Origin: an uncultured Bacteroidales bacterium
GTDB lineage: Bacteria > Bacteroidota > Bacteroidia > Bacteroidales > UBA932
Length of the DNA: 19,862 nucleotides
Reading direction: 5' to 3'
Assembly (NCBI GenBank): GCA_937901105.1
Contig: CALCHD010000163.1
Span: 1 to 19,862 of the forward strand
The translations under genes and the position numbers were made by a program. This document shows, one piece after another, positions 13,847 through 19,862 of this stretch (its first letter is position 1; every line of letters starts with the position of its first letter). The notes under the pieces are model-generated. The model saw nothing but the letters and a program-made list of their open reading frames with translations, did no database searches and had not been told where the DNA came from.

Positions 13847-13996
13847 TTACTGATTTTTCTTTAATTCTCTTGATATCCTTTTACTGAGTTTAGAATGGAT
13901 GTTTTCACCAGTCTCCATTCTCTTTTTTACTCTGTTCACATTCTGTCTTGATGTCTTTAGCTTTTTGGCTATTTCTGATACCGTTCCGTATTGCAT
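13847..13996 (-). CDS. Small HTH protein, Cro-like position
   Basis: Read from the ATG at 13996-13994, a 49-residue basic protein. Residues 4-24 (GTVSEIAKKLKTSRQNVNRVK, split by a turn at KTSRQ) form a clear helix-turn-helix, followed by a lysine/arginine-rich tail. It is the first gene leftward of the divergent repressor, the place where Cro or an early activator sits in temperate phages. Divergent pairing with the XRE repressor across palindromic sites supports a lysis-lysogeny switch. It could also be an excisionase or antirepressor, which the sequence does not decide. It could start further upstream only at a non-standard codon. Confidence 0.65.
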   Translation of the reverse strand: MQYGTVSEIAKKLKTSRQNVNRVKKRMETGENIHSKLSKRISRELKKNQ

Positions 13997-14027
13997 ACTA
14001 ATTTTTCTGTATTTCTGCTCTTTTTAA

Positions 14028-14137
14028 TTGTGTTTACATTTGTATTGTCGGTTGTGTTTACACTTGCAAATATATATATCAAATTTCAAAAAAAGAAATA
14101 AAATAGCTCAAAATTTGAAATTGTGTTTCAAATTTTG
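14028..14137. promoter_or_regulatory. Candidate operator region between divergent repressor and Cro-like gene
   Basis: The 187-base gap holds two exact direct repeats TTGTGTTTACA at 14028-14038 and 14052-14062, 24 bases apart (start to start), and a perfect palindrome: CAAAATTTGAAA (14109-14120) and TTTCAAATTTTG (14126-14137) around the 5-base spacer TTGTG. A related half-site CAAATTTCAAA lies at 14080-14090. These are likely binding sites for the XRE repressor and/or the small HTH protein. Promoters must be here, but I cannot pin their elements. Confidence 0.6.
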
Positions 14138-14183
14138 TTACAATTAACTGATTATCAGAGACTACCTTTAAGAAAAACTTTTT

Positions 14184-14534
14184 ATGGATAAGTCGTTTAC
14201 TGAGAAAATTGTCGGAAACTTGCATAAAATACTCATAGCTAGGAATCTTACCCAAGCTAGCATGGCAGAGTTTGCAGGAACAACTCCTTCTCAATTCAGC
14301 AAGATTTTGAATGGTCAGGTGAAATTAACGCTTGAGCAAATTTCAAATATTGCAACTCATCTTAAAATGTCTGAAATTGATTTAATCACTTATCCTGAGA
14401 AGTATGTTCCGCTTTCTGAAAAGAAGTCAGAGCCTGTTGAAGCTGTTCTTCAAATACGTTTGCAGCAGGAGAAGAAAGATCAGGTTCTAAGGCTTGTTTT
14501 TGGAGAAAATAATCTTGAAATTCTTAATAGGTAG
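14184..14534 (+). CDS. XRE-family phage repressor
   Basis: A 116-residue protein with an N-terminal helix-turn-helix of the XRE/Cro-CI type (about residues 8-62): NLTQASMAEFAGTTPSQFSK, then ILNGQVKLTLEQISNIATHL. The C-terminal half is short and charged and has no LexA/CI-type self-cleavage peptidase, so relief of repression must work some other way than RecA-stimulated cleavage of this protein. It is the only rightward gene with one partner in the phage, divergent from the early operon, as expected for the prophage maintenance repressor. It starts at the ATG at 14184. Candidate operators lie directly upstream. Confidence 0.85.
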   Translation: MDKSFTEKIVGNLHKILIARNLTQASMAEFAGTTPSQFSKILNGQVKLTLEQISNIATHLKMSEIDLITYPEKYVPLSEKKSEPVEAVLQIRLQQEKKDQVLRLVFGENNLEILNR

Positions 14535-14535
14535 T

Positions 14536-15009
14536 ATGGATTTATTATTCAATGATTCTTTTGAGAATCTGTTACAATCTAATGGATTCTGTTTCTGTTC
14601 TCATTATTGCGAACACCTATATAAGAGGACTTTTACAAAAGGTAAAATAGCTTTTCAGAATGATAGAAATTCTGTTAAGGTTTGCTTGGGTAGTCATATT
14701 ATCTTTTGGAAGGAAATGATTCCATCTGAAATGCTTGCCTCTATTTTTTATTTTTCTAGTCTTACTCAACAAGAAAAATCTTTCTTTAAGCGCCTTCGTT
14801 TAGTTTCGGTAAACGAGTTTGATTGTCACCTTTTGTATAATGCTTTGACTACAAATTTGAATGATATATATTGGTTAGATACGAAATTATATCGTACTTA
14901 TAGATATTTGCATGCTCATCTGGAGAATCTTAAATCTGTTCTTCAGACTATTAGTGAGCATTCTTCTGGGACAAAATCGGGACAAACTCATGAAAAAACA
15001 GCGTTTTAA
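14536..15009 (+). CDS. Unknown protein co-transcribed with the repressor, candidate lysogeny-linked (moron) gene
   Basis: A 157-residue protein beginning one base after the repressor stop codon. I chose the ATG at 14536 (MDLLFNDS) rather than an upstream in-frame start inside the repressor gene. The N-terminus contains a cysteine/histidine cluster (GFCFCSHYCEHLYKRTF, about 17-33). The rest is aromatic and helical with no convincing membrane segment. The gene is strongly AT-rich compared with the host genes next door. Placed behind the repressor at the prophage edge, it is expected to be expressed in the lysogen, where superinfection exclusion or defence genes usually sit. I do not recognise a family; this role is inference from position. 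Confidence 0.7.
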   Translation: MDLLFNDSFENLLQSNGFCFCSHYCEHLYKRTFTKGKIAFQNDRNSVKVCLGSHIIFWKEMIPSEMLASIFYFSSLTQQEKSFFKRLRLVSVNEFDCHLLYNALTTNLNDIYWLDTKLYRTYRYLHAHLENLKSVLQTISEHSSGTKSGQTHEKTAF

Positions 15010-15060
15010 TAAAATGTTTAGTGCTGATTGTCAGTATAGTAGTTTTTCATATGCGGGGTC

Positions 15061-15086
15061 GTTCAGTCCTGCCTCCGCTACTACCA
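15061..15086 (+). other. Candidate prophage attachment site: tRNA 3'-end-like remnant
   Basis: GTTCAGTCCTGCCTCCGCTA then CTACCA resembles a tRNA 3' end: a T-loop-like TTCAGTC, an acceptor-like CTCCGCT stretch and a CCA. No complete tRNA can be folded upstream, and a strong terminator follows. This is what is left at one prophage end after integration into a tRNA gene. It marks the change from phage to host genes. The match to a tRNA is partial, and no second copy lies in the window to confirm a direct repeat. Confidence 0.45.
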
Positions 15087-15090
15087 GGAA

Positions 15091-15123
15091 AAAGAGCAAC
15101 TCGGAAGAGTTGCTCTTTTTTTT
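15091..15123. terminator. Strong intrinsic terminator, probably bidirectional
   Basis: AAAGAGCAACTC (15091-15102) and GAGTTGCTCTTT (15107-15118) pair perfectly over 12 bases around a GGAA loop, followed rightward by a T run. Leftward the hairpin is followed by TTTTTCC, so it can also end the transcript of the PepSY-like gene. It separates the prophage edge from host genes. Confidence 0.9.
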
Positions 15124-15145
15124 GTACATCCACAAAAAATGGATT

Positions 15146-15601
15146 TTAGTCAAAGTCCGCTTCAACGAGCTTGAATGCGCTGTTGAATGTGAGCTCCACT
15201 CTGTTGGAGAGCTTTACATCATAGTGTCTGTCATCCTTTTCAATTGAAATAACCTTTGCATCCGGGTATTGGGCCTGGATGTAGATGGCAATCTGCTCAG
15301 GTACTATTCCGGCCGGAATTCCTCCCTTGCAATTTATGTTTGTCCATTCACCGTTGCGGTTGAATTCAATTTTGTCGCCGTTCTTGAAAACTACGTCGTA
15401 GTTCTTGTCCAACATGTATCCCTCAACTGTTGAGAGTATGATCTCTGCAGAAGGGAAGTGTTTCAATATAAGCTGTTGGGCGGTTGCCGGCATCTGTTTA
15501 AGTGTTACCGGTCTGTTGTTGTCTGCCAGGGCATGATTGCATACCATAAAGCAGCAGAATCCCGCAATTAGGGAAAGTGTAAGTTTTAAAGTTCTTTTCA
15601 T
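15146..15601 (-). CDS. PepSY-like periplasmic protein (DUF2874/BLIP-like)
   Basis: A 151-residue secreted protein. It has an N-terminal signal peptide (MKRTLKLTLSLIAGF, hydrophobic core, then NHALADNN with likely cleavage after ALA). The mature part has two repeats of the PepSY-like pattern: AQQLILKHFPSAEIILS with YDVVFKNGDKIEFNRNGEW, then IAIYIQAQYPDAKVISIE with YDVKLSNRVELTFNS. Such proteins are common in the Bacteroidales periplasm; their role is not firmly known. I chose the second ATG (MKRT) as start; an upstream ATG at 15607 would add two residues. It lies 19 bases downstream of the deacetylase gene, so the two are probably one transcript. Confidence 0.82.
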   Translation of the reverse strand: MKRTLKLTLSLIAGFCCFMVCNHALADNNRPVTLKQMPATAQQLILKHFPSAEIILSTVEGYMLDKNYDVVFKNGDKIEFNRNGEWTNINCKGGIPAGIVPEQIAIYIQAQYPDAKVISIEKDDRHYDVKLSNRVELTFNSAFKLVEADFD

Positions 15602-15620
15602 GTCCATTATTTTTTAGCGG

Positions 15621-16385
15621 TTAAAATATTTTTCCGTTTCTGTTCATGTGGATGAATGCCTCGGCACGTCCGCAACGGAATTCCATGCCGCGGAATTTTT
15701 CCATCATGCCGTGGGAACTGTCGTACCAGTCGGCAGGTGCCTGGCTCTGGTGGCAGAATGTAGCCTTGCGTTTTACCTCTGCAGCCGGGGTGATGTCTAC
15801 CCAGTCTGTAGGGTTGAACAGCTGGCTCTGTATTCCCGACATCACTTCAAAGAAATAGAGTTCAAAGTTGTAGCCAAGGCGGCGCCATGCATCAAATACC
15901 AGTGTGAAGCAGGTTCTGTGGTCGGCATGGGAATCCATAGGCCAATGGGTAAATACAAGGTCAGGCTTTTCGGCGGCAATAATCTCTTTCATTTCTGTGT
16001 AGCGCTCTTTTGTAACCTCGCTGCTGCCGTCAATCTGGGTCATGAACAAAGGTCTTACGTCCATTATCTTGCAGGCTTCGGTTGCCTCTTTTACCCTTAT
16101 TGCAGAGGACTCTTCGTGGGTTTTTCCTTTAATGCCGGCTTCACCTCTGGTCATGTACACAGATACTACATCCCATCCGGCCTTGCGGAGCATTACCATT
16201 GTGCCGCCGCAGCCTGTCTCGGGATCGTCGGGATGAGCACCTATTATAAGCGCTTTTTTGGGTTTGTTGCCCTGGGTTGATGCTGTGGCATCTGATGACT
16301 TTTCAGATGCAATTGCATCTATTCCAAATATTGTTGATCCTGCTACCGCAGCTCCTGTCAGTTTAAGCATGTCTCGTCTGTTCAT
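15621..16385 (-). CDS. PIG-L family deacetylase, exported (Tat-like signal)
   Basis: A 254-residue PIG-L/LmbE-type zinc hydrolase that removes acetyl groups from N-acetylated sugars or related substrates. The N-terminus MNRRDMLKLTGAAVAGSTIF looks like a twin-arginine export signal. The catalytic motifs are AHPDD at residues 50-54 (followed by PETGCGGTM) and HADH at 153-156 within HWPMDSHADHRTC, which supply the metal ligands and the general base. The length is normal for the family. The substrate cannot be read from the sequence; outside the cytoplasm a glycan or cell-wall sugar is likely. It is divergent from the GT39 gene and probably in one transcript with the PepSY-like gene. Confidence 0.9.
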   Translation of the reverse strand: MNRRDMLKLTGAAVAGSTIFGIDAIASEKSSDATASTQGNKPKKALIIGAHPDDPETGCGGTMVMLRKAGWDVVSVYMTRGEAGIKGKTHEESSAIRVKEATEACKIMDVRPLFMTQIDGSSEVTKERYTEMKEIIAAEKPDLVFTHWPMDSHADHRTCFTLVFDAWRRLGYNFELYFFEVMSGIQSQLFNPTDWVDITPAAEVKRKATFCHQSQAPADWYDSSHGMMEKFRGMEFRCGRAEAFIHMNRNGKIF

Positions 16386-16437
16386 ATGTGTATGTGTTAG
16401 TGTCTAACAAATATAACAAATATTTGGTTTAAATCAT

Positions 16438-16445
16438 TAACTTTG
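16438..16445 (+). promoter_or_regulatory. Bacteroidetes-type -7 promoter element before the GT39 gene
   Basis: TAACTTTG matches the TAnnTTTG -7 element of Bacteroidetes sigma-ABfr promoters exactly and lies 20 bases before the start codon. A TTTG at 16423-16426 is too close to be a standard -33 element, so only the -7 part is convincing. Confidence 0.5.
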
Positions 16446-16465
16446 TAGCTCATAAATGGATTAAA

Positions 16466-18229
16466 ATGGGAAAAATTTTCAGAGACAAATATTTTTGGAT
16501 TGTACTCCTTACAAGTTTCCTTTCATTGTTCCTCTTTTTGGGCAGCAGCAATTTTCATACCAGGGGTGAGCCGCGCGAGGCGCTGGTTGCACAGGCTATG
16601 ATAAATGATTCCAACTGGACACTTCCAACAACCAATGGCGTGGATATGGCATACAAGCCGCCGTTCTTCCATTGGATGATTGCCTCGGCCTCTACTGTTG
16701 CCGGGGAGGTGAACGAGTATACATCACGTTTCCCTTCGGCGCTGGCTTTGGCGGCAATGGTGATTGTGGGGTATTTCTTTTTTGCAAAGAGACGGGGCAA
16801 GGAGCTTGCTTTCCTTACAGCCATGCTTACCCTTACCAATTTTGAGGTGCATAGGGCAGGAGTGAACTGCCGTGTGGATATGGTTCTGGCGGCCTTTATG
16901 GTTATAGCGCTGTACCAGCTCTATAAATGGGCGGAGAAAGGCCTCAAGGGTATTCCGTGGGCTGGAATCCTTATGCTGAGCGGTGCATTCCTTACAAAAG
17001 GCCCTGTAGGTCTGGTGCTTCCTTGTGCTGTAGTGGCAGCATTTGCCTGGATAAGGGGAATAGGCTTTTTCAGAATCTGCTCCTCGTTTATAGCTGTGGC
17101 GCTGGCAGCCTGTGTGATTCCGGCATTCTGGTATGTTGCAGCGTGGAAGCAGGGTGGGGAGCCGTTCCTTCAGCTTGTACTTGAGGAGAACGTATACAGG
17201 TTCCTTGGCAAGATGAGCTATGCTTCGCATGAGAATCCGTGGCCTTACAATGTGATGACAGTGATAACCGGATTTGTGCCGTATACAATCCTTATAGTAA
17301 TGTCATTGTTTACCCTCAAATACACCAGAGTGGCATCAAGGCCGCGTGAGTGGTGGGGCAAGTTTATAAATTGGGTAAAGCAGATGGACGATACCCGCCT
17401 CTTCTCGCTTTTGAGCATAACAATAATGTTTGTCTTCTATTGCATTCCAAAGAGCAAGAGAAGTGTTTATTTGCTCCCGATATATCCATTCATAGCATAT
17501 TTTATAGCAGAGTACATAGTTTGGCTGTTCAGGTACAGGCCAAAATCCCTCAAATGGTTCAATACCACAATGGCATGGCTGCTGATGGTTCTTTCTGCAG
17601 TGTTTGTTGTGGCAAGATGCGGCCTTGTGCCACATTCCGTGTTTGGAACAGGAAAGCATGCAGCCGAGAACATTTCGTATCTGAATGCCCTTGAGGCCCT
17701 TCCGTTCTCAGTGGAGTTCCTGATTGCCCTTTTGCCTGCTGCGGTTGCCGTGATGTATTTTGTGGGAGCAAAGAAAGCTGCCCAGGGTGCAGAGTGCAGC
17801 TGTATGGGCTGCAGCTGCGGTGAGATGAGAGTGAAGCTGTCGGGAATAATAATGGCTTTTGTACTTTTCTTTGCGTTGGACGGAGTGTTCCAGCCGGTGG
17901 TGCTGAATGTGAAGTCTAATAAGGATGATGCCCATAAGATTGCACAGCTTGCTCCGCAGGGGTATGTGTACTCTTACATTACAAATACCGTAATGGCAAA
18001 CAGGCTGCATCCGTTTACAATCAATTTCTATTTGAACAACAGGGTGGTTCCGTTTGTGGATTTTGCTCCGGAGCATGGGTATGTGATAATTGGAGATAAG
18101 GAGGCCGGCAAGTTCAAGGATACCTATGGAGCTGAATATGACATTGAAATGGTTGATGGCATTGAGTTCAAGAGCAATGATTTCAGGGACCGTACCCATG
18201 TTTATAAATTTGGCAGGAAACAGCTATGA
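16466..18229 (+). CDS. GT39/ArnT-type membrane glycosyltransferase
   Basis: A 587-residue polytopic membrane protein that moves a sugar from a lipid carrier to a target on the outer face of the inner membrane. After the first membrane segment comes HTRGEPREALVAQAMI (31-46), which holds the place of the acidic catalytic motif of the ArnT/PMT family, then NWTLPTTNGVDMAYKPPFFHW (50-70) with the family's KPP..HW motif. Some ten to twelve hydrophobic segments follow, and the C-terminal 120 residues are a soluble domain. A cysteine-rich patch (CSCMGCSCGEM, around 444-454) is odd for the family. It overlaps the next gene by 4 bases (ATGA). The acceptor is unknown; lipid A, lipoteichoic-acid-like or capsule sugars are possible. 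A -7 element lies 20 bases upstream. Confidence 0.9.
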   Translation: MGKIFRDKYFWIVLLTSFLSLFLFLGSSNFHTRGEPREALVAQAMINDSNWTLPTTNGVDMAYKPPFFHWMIASASTVAGEVNEYTSRFPSALALAAMVIVGYFFFAKRRGKELAFLTAMLTLTNFEVHRAGVNCRVDMVLAAFMVIALYQLYKWAEKGLKGIPWAGILMLSGAFLTKGPVGLVLPCAVVAAFAWIRGIGFFRICSSFIAVALAACVIPAFWYVAAWKQGGEPFLQLVLEENVYRFLGKMSYASHENPWPYNVMTVITGFVPYTILIVMSLFTLKYTRVASRPREWWGKFINWVKQMDDTRLFSLLSITIMFVFYCIPKSKRSVYLLPIYPFIAYFIAEYIVWLFRYRPKSLKWFNTTMAWLLMVLSAVFVVARCGLVPHSVFGTGKHAAENISYLNALEALPFSVEFLIALLPAAVAVMYFVGAKKAAQGAECSCMGCSCGEMRVKLSGIIMAFVLFFALDGVFQPVVLNVKSNKDDAHKIAQLAPQGYVYSYITNTVMANRLHPFTINFYLNNRVVPFVDFAPEHGYVIIGDKEAGKFKDTYGAEYDIEMVDGIEFKSNDFRDRTHVYKFGRKQL

Positions 18230-19062
18230 AAAAGACAGTTATAAGACGTTTTGCGGTAGCAGCGGGTTATCTTTTGGGAGTACACCTGCTGGCTCTGCTT
18301 TTCTTTGGAATCTTCCGTCTGGCATTGTTCTGTACAACCAGCTATGTGTTTCCGCAGGAGATAAAGGGCGAGTGGCTGCTCCAGGGGATTGCCTTTGTTA
18401 AGGGATTGTGGTTTGACAACGTGATAGCCTGCTATATCCTTATCCTTCCCCTTGTGGTGATGTGGATAGCGGGACTATTCAAGTACACTGCAAAATGGCT
18501 ATATAGGGCGGTTGCAATATGGTTCATTGTGATGTATGCGGTGGCGTTCTCGTTCACTGCGGCCAATATTCCGTATTTTGAGTATTTCTTTAAGATAATC
18601 AACTCATCAATCTTCAACTGGTTCGGCTATGCCGGTACAACAGCAGGAATGATTGCAGGTGAGAGTTCTTACTATTTCCCTATAGCCCTTGGCTTTGTAT
18701 GCATAGTGCTTTTTGGCATTATTGTGTACAGGATGGGGATGAAGCTCTACGCCATTTCGGCTGAAAAGGCACTTCCTTATTCGTTGAAGGATTTTGGAGC
18801 GGTCCTCATTTCAGGAGCACTCCTTTGCGGTCTGTGCGTATTTGGAATCAGAGGCCGTACAGGATACAATCCCATTAAGGTGAGCCAGGCATATTATTGT
18901 CAGGATCCGTTCCTTAACCGTACCGATTTCAACTCCTTGCGCATCGTAGATTTTCAGACAGTGTCCCCAGGCAAGTTGACCCTTGACGGTATAGACCGTC
19001 TGGCCTGCCTCGTTATAGATATCGTAGCTGTCAAACCACGAAAAGAACCGCTGCTTAAATAA
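18226..19062 (+). CDS. LTA-synthase/sulfatase-like membrane protein, catalytic half missing (broken at about 18918)
   Basis: The first about 231 residues are the membrane half of an LTA-synthase-like sulfatase/phosphotransferase of Bacteroidales: about five hydrophobic segments, then the linker GYNPIKVSQAYYCQDPFLN that usually precedes the alkaline-phosphatase-type catalytic domain. The whole catalytic domain is absent. The last 47 residues of the frame, from about RTDFNS on, are the antisense reading of a LURP-one-like gene and are not natural protein. The gene overlaps the GT39 gene by 4 bases (ATGA), as expected for this pair. The family normally has more than 550 residues. The truncation is either an assembly or cloning join or a real rearrangement; see the junction entry. 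Confidence 0.8.
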   Translation: MKKTVIRRFAVAAGYLLGVHLLALLFFGIFRLALFCTTSYVFPQEIKGEWLLQGIAFVKGLWFDNVIACYILILPLVVMWIAGLFKYTAKWLYRAVAIWFIVMYAVAFSFTAANIPYFEYFFKIINSSIFNWFGYAGTTAGMIAGESSYYFPIALGFVCIVLFGIIVYRMGMKLYAISAEKALPYSLKDFGAVLISGALLCGLCVFGIRGRTGYNPIKVSQAYYCQDPFLNRTDFNSLRIVDFQTVSPGKLTLDGIDRLACLVIDIVAVKPRKEPLLK

Positions 19063-19071
19063 CAGTTTCAT
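18811..19071 (-). CDS. LURP-one/YxjI-like protein, 5' third only, 3' end replaced
   Basis: The first about 58 residues are typical for bacterial LURP-one-related (tubby-like fold) proteins: KQRFFSWFDSYDIY, then TVYTVKGQLAWGHCLKIYDA and GTVKERILT. Such proteins normally have about 160 residues. After residue 58 the frame continues into antisense of the sulfatase gene (IICLAHLNG and onward), which is not natural. A GAGG/AAGGG stretch lies before the start ATG at 19071, as expected for an organism that uses Shine-Dalgarno sites. The family is most familiar to me from Firmicutes. The function of the bacterial members is not known. The break coincides with that of the sulfatase gene. Confidence 0.7.
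   Translation of the reverse strand: MKLLFKQRFFSWFDSYDIYNEAGQTVYTVKGQLAWGHCLKIYDAQGVEIGTVKERILTIICLAHLNGIVSCTASDSKYAQTAKECS
18899..18920. other. Chimeric junction between host Bacteroidales DNA and Firmicutes-like DNA
   Basis: Left of this point the plus strand codes for a sulfatase-type protein up to QDPFLN. Right of it the minus strand codes for a LURP-one-type protein from VKERILT. About 20 bases, GTCAGGATCCGTTCCTTAAC, fit both genes at once. Both genes are cut here. The shared stretch contains GGATCC. A join through a shared short word is what a short-overlap assembly error, a cloning chimera, or microhomology-mediated recombination leaves. Confidence 0.65.
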
Positions 19072-19129
19072 CCCTTAACCTCACGCCTTCCCAAAAATCA
19101 AAATAAGTATATATCATGGTGACAGTTCA

Positions 19130-19300
19130 TTACAGGATTCGGTAGCCAGACTCACACAGATTATAAACATAAGACATCTTATCTTCCTGTGTCCGGAATG
19201 TAAGCTTCTCAAATCCTTCTGTTTCCCGGAATGTAATAATTCGAGCCTTTTTATTTATCCAAGCGATAAACTCTACTCGTTCTTCATGGTCTTCTTTCAT
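19130..19300 (-). CDS. Small hypothetical protein downstream of the IreB-like gene
   Basis: A 56-residue charged protein (MKEDHEERVEFIAWINKKAR, then IITFRETEGFEKLTFRTQED). A strand-strand-helix layout is plausible. The ATG at 19300 overlaps the IreB-like gene by 17 bases; a GTG at 19312 is an alternative start that adds four residues. The overlap suggests translation coupled to the IreB-like gene. Family not recognised. Confidence 0.55.
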   Translation of the reverse strand: MKEDHEERVEFIAWINKKARIITFRETEGFEKLTFRTQEDKMSYVYNLCESGYRIL

Positions 19301-19514
19301 TTTCGACAACACCCTTCATTATCTTATTCGTGTAATCGTATACCTGCTTCCAGTTAAGCGTTTTTATAAGTGCTCTGGCATTTCCGGTGCGTGTAATATA
19401 CTCGGTTTTTCCCGTGGTCAAATATCCGTACAGCTGTGCGTATGGATCCAGGCCAGTTTTTTCTATGGAGGCGACAATGCTTTCCATAGCAGAAATAAAT
19501 TGAGTATCTTCCAT
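19284..19514 (-). CDS. IreB-like regulatory phosphoprotein family (UPF0297/DUF965-like)
   Basis: A 76-residue protein. The core PYAQLYGYLTTGKTEYITRT followed by NARALIKTLNWKQV matches the layout of IreB/DUF965 proteins (NPxxQIxGYLLSGDPxYIT, then xNARxLIR), small Firmicutes proteins known in Enterococcus as a target of the IreK kinase. This member is shorter at the N-terminus and looks like a diverged paralogue. I chose the ATG at 19514, not the upstream one at 19526, because GGAGG (minus strand, 19520-19524) lies five bases before it and is a clear ribosome binding site. Such a site and family point to a Firmicutes source, unlike the left of the window. Confidence 0.7.
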   Translation of the reverse strand: MEDTQFISAMESIVASIEKTGLDPYAQLYGYLTTGKTEYITRTGNARALIKTLNWKQVYDYTNKIMKGVVENERRP

Positions 19515-19526
19515 TGTTGCCTCCAT

Positions 19527-19862
19527 CTTTGTTTAGCATATTAATACAATGAGGATAGGTTTAAACCCATGATTTCGAACAATCTGCGTTCCAATGTGTG
19601 AAGAATCATGCTATGTTTCCGTATCACCATTTTAACACTCATGGATTATTATTACAACATTTATGACGCAGTAGGATTCACAAAATTTAGTGGTTTCTGT
19701 TCTCCAAAAAGAGTATCCTTATCGGTGAATGTGCTAATCATATGGTCTGAGTGCAGCAGTCCTGTCGTTCAAACTGGTAGTCACCTGAATTATTACTAAA
19801 TAGCAAAGACCTCCGGTTCACCGGCACAAGGAGAGGTTTTACTTGTTTATTTCGTTTTGTTA
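19527..19862. other. Gene-free right end
   Basis: No convincing gene is seen. A rightward reading frame at 19608-19799 has no family character. The palindrome GGTTTAAACC (19558-19567) lies just upstream of the leftward IreB-like gene and may be part of its promoter region. At 19811-19840 CCGG-TTCA-CCGG sits inside wider ACCTCC/GGAGAGGT pairing and is followed by a T-rich stretch, so it could be a weak terminator of either strand. Confidence 0.35.

Noticed and set aside
1..15060. Integrase, transposase or CRISPR array
   Set aside because: No tyrosine or serine recombinase, no DDE transposase and no regularly spaced repeats with unique spacers are visible; the TTTGACGCC repeats lack CRISPR spacing.
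14990..15090. A complete tRNA gene before the terminator
   Set aside because: Only a 3'-end-like stretch is present; the anticodon and D arms cannot be built from the upstream bases.
15648..16280. Long rightward reading frame of 210 codons opposite the deacetylase gene
   Set aside because: It is antisense to a gene with clear PIG-L catalytic motifs; cysteine- and histidine-rich content is a by-product of the antisense frame.
17708..18199. Leftward reading frame of 163 codons opposite the GT39 gene
   Set aside because: Antisense to the soluble end of a well-supported gene; no family character.
19608..19799. Rightward 63-codon reading frame at the right end
   Set aside because: No recognisable composition or motif, no ribosome binding site although the neighbouring genes have them; likely chance.

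Overview
The window is mostly one temperate phage (prophage) of a Bacteroidales bacterium, followed on the right by a short piece of host chromosome and then by a last kilobase that looks as if it comes from a different organism. The Bacteroidales assignment rests on the phage protein types (XRE repressor, LuxR-type regulator, S49 protease/capsid pair, primase-helicase), on host genes usual in that order (PepSY-like periplasmic protein, Tat-exported PIG-L deacetylase, GT39 transferase plus an LTA-synthase-like sulfatase), on the general lack of Shine-Dalgarno sequences, and on a TAnnTTTG -7 promoter element before the GT39 gene. All of this is judged by eye; no search was run.

Prophage late region, 1-6853, transcribed leftwards. 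From upstream to downstream: two small unrecognised genes, a beta-rich structural-type gene, a fused S49 prohead protease/scaffold, the major capsid gene, a second beta-rich structural gene, a coiled-coil-rich gene, a hairpin terminator, a PLD-like gene, two small genes that could be small terminase subunits, and the large terminase running off the left edge. Portal, tail, lysis and integrase genes are not in the window. The stretch 6854-7245 has no gene; it holds at least eight copies of TTTGACGCC (candidate replication origin) and the terminator of the early operon.

Prophage early region, 7246-13996, also leftwards: a tiny HTH protein, a structured leader, a LuxR-type regulator, several small conserved phage proteins, a MazG-like nucleotide pyrophosphohydrolase, a C-type-lectin-like protein that resembles targets of diversity-generating retroelements, and a Toprim/SF3 primase-helicase. 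Most of these genes overlap by 4-29 bases, so this is a compact operon. The divergent XRE repressor (14184-14534) and an unrecognised gene one base downstream of it form the lysogeny side. Palindromic and direct repeats between the two divergent units are candidate operators. The prophage probably ends near 15061-15086, where a tRNA-3'-end-like sequence is followed by a strong terminator.

Host region, 15146-about 18918: PepSY-like protein and PIG-L deacetylase (leftward), then GT39 transferase and the membrane half of an LTA-synthase-like sulfatase (rightward, 4-base overlap).

Right end, about 18899-19862: the sulfatase gene breaks in mid-sequence and runs into the 5' third of an oppositely oriented LURP-one-like gene, followed by an IreB-like gene with a clear GGAGG ribosome binding site and a small unknown gene. 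These are Firmicutes-type genes. The join shares about 20 bases with both presumed parents, which suggests an assembly or cloning chimera, or less likely a real illegitimate recombination.
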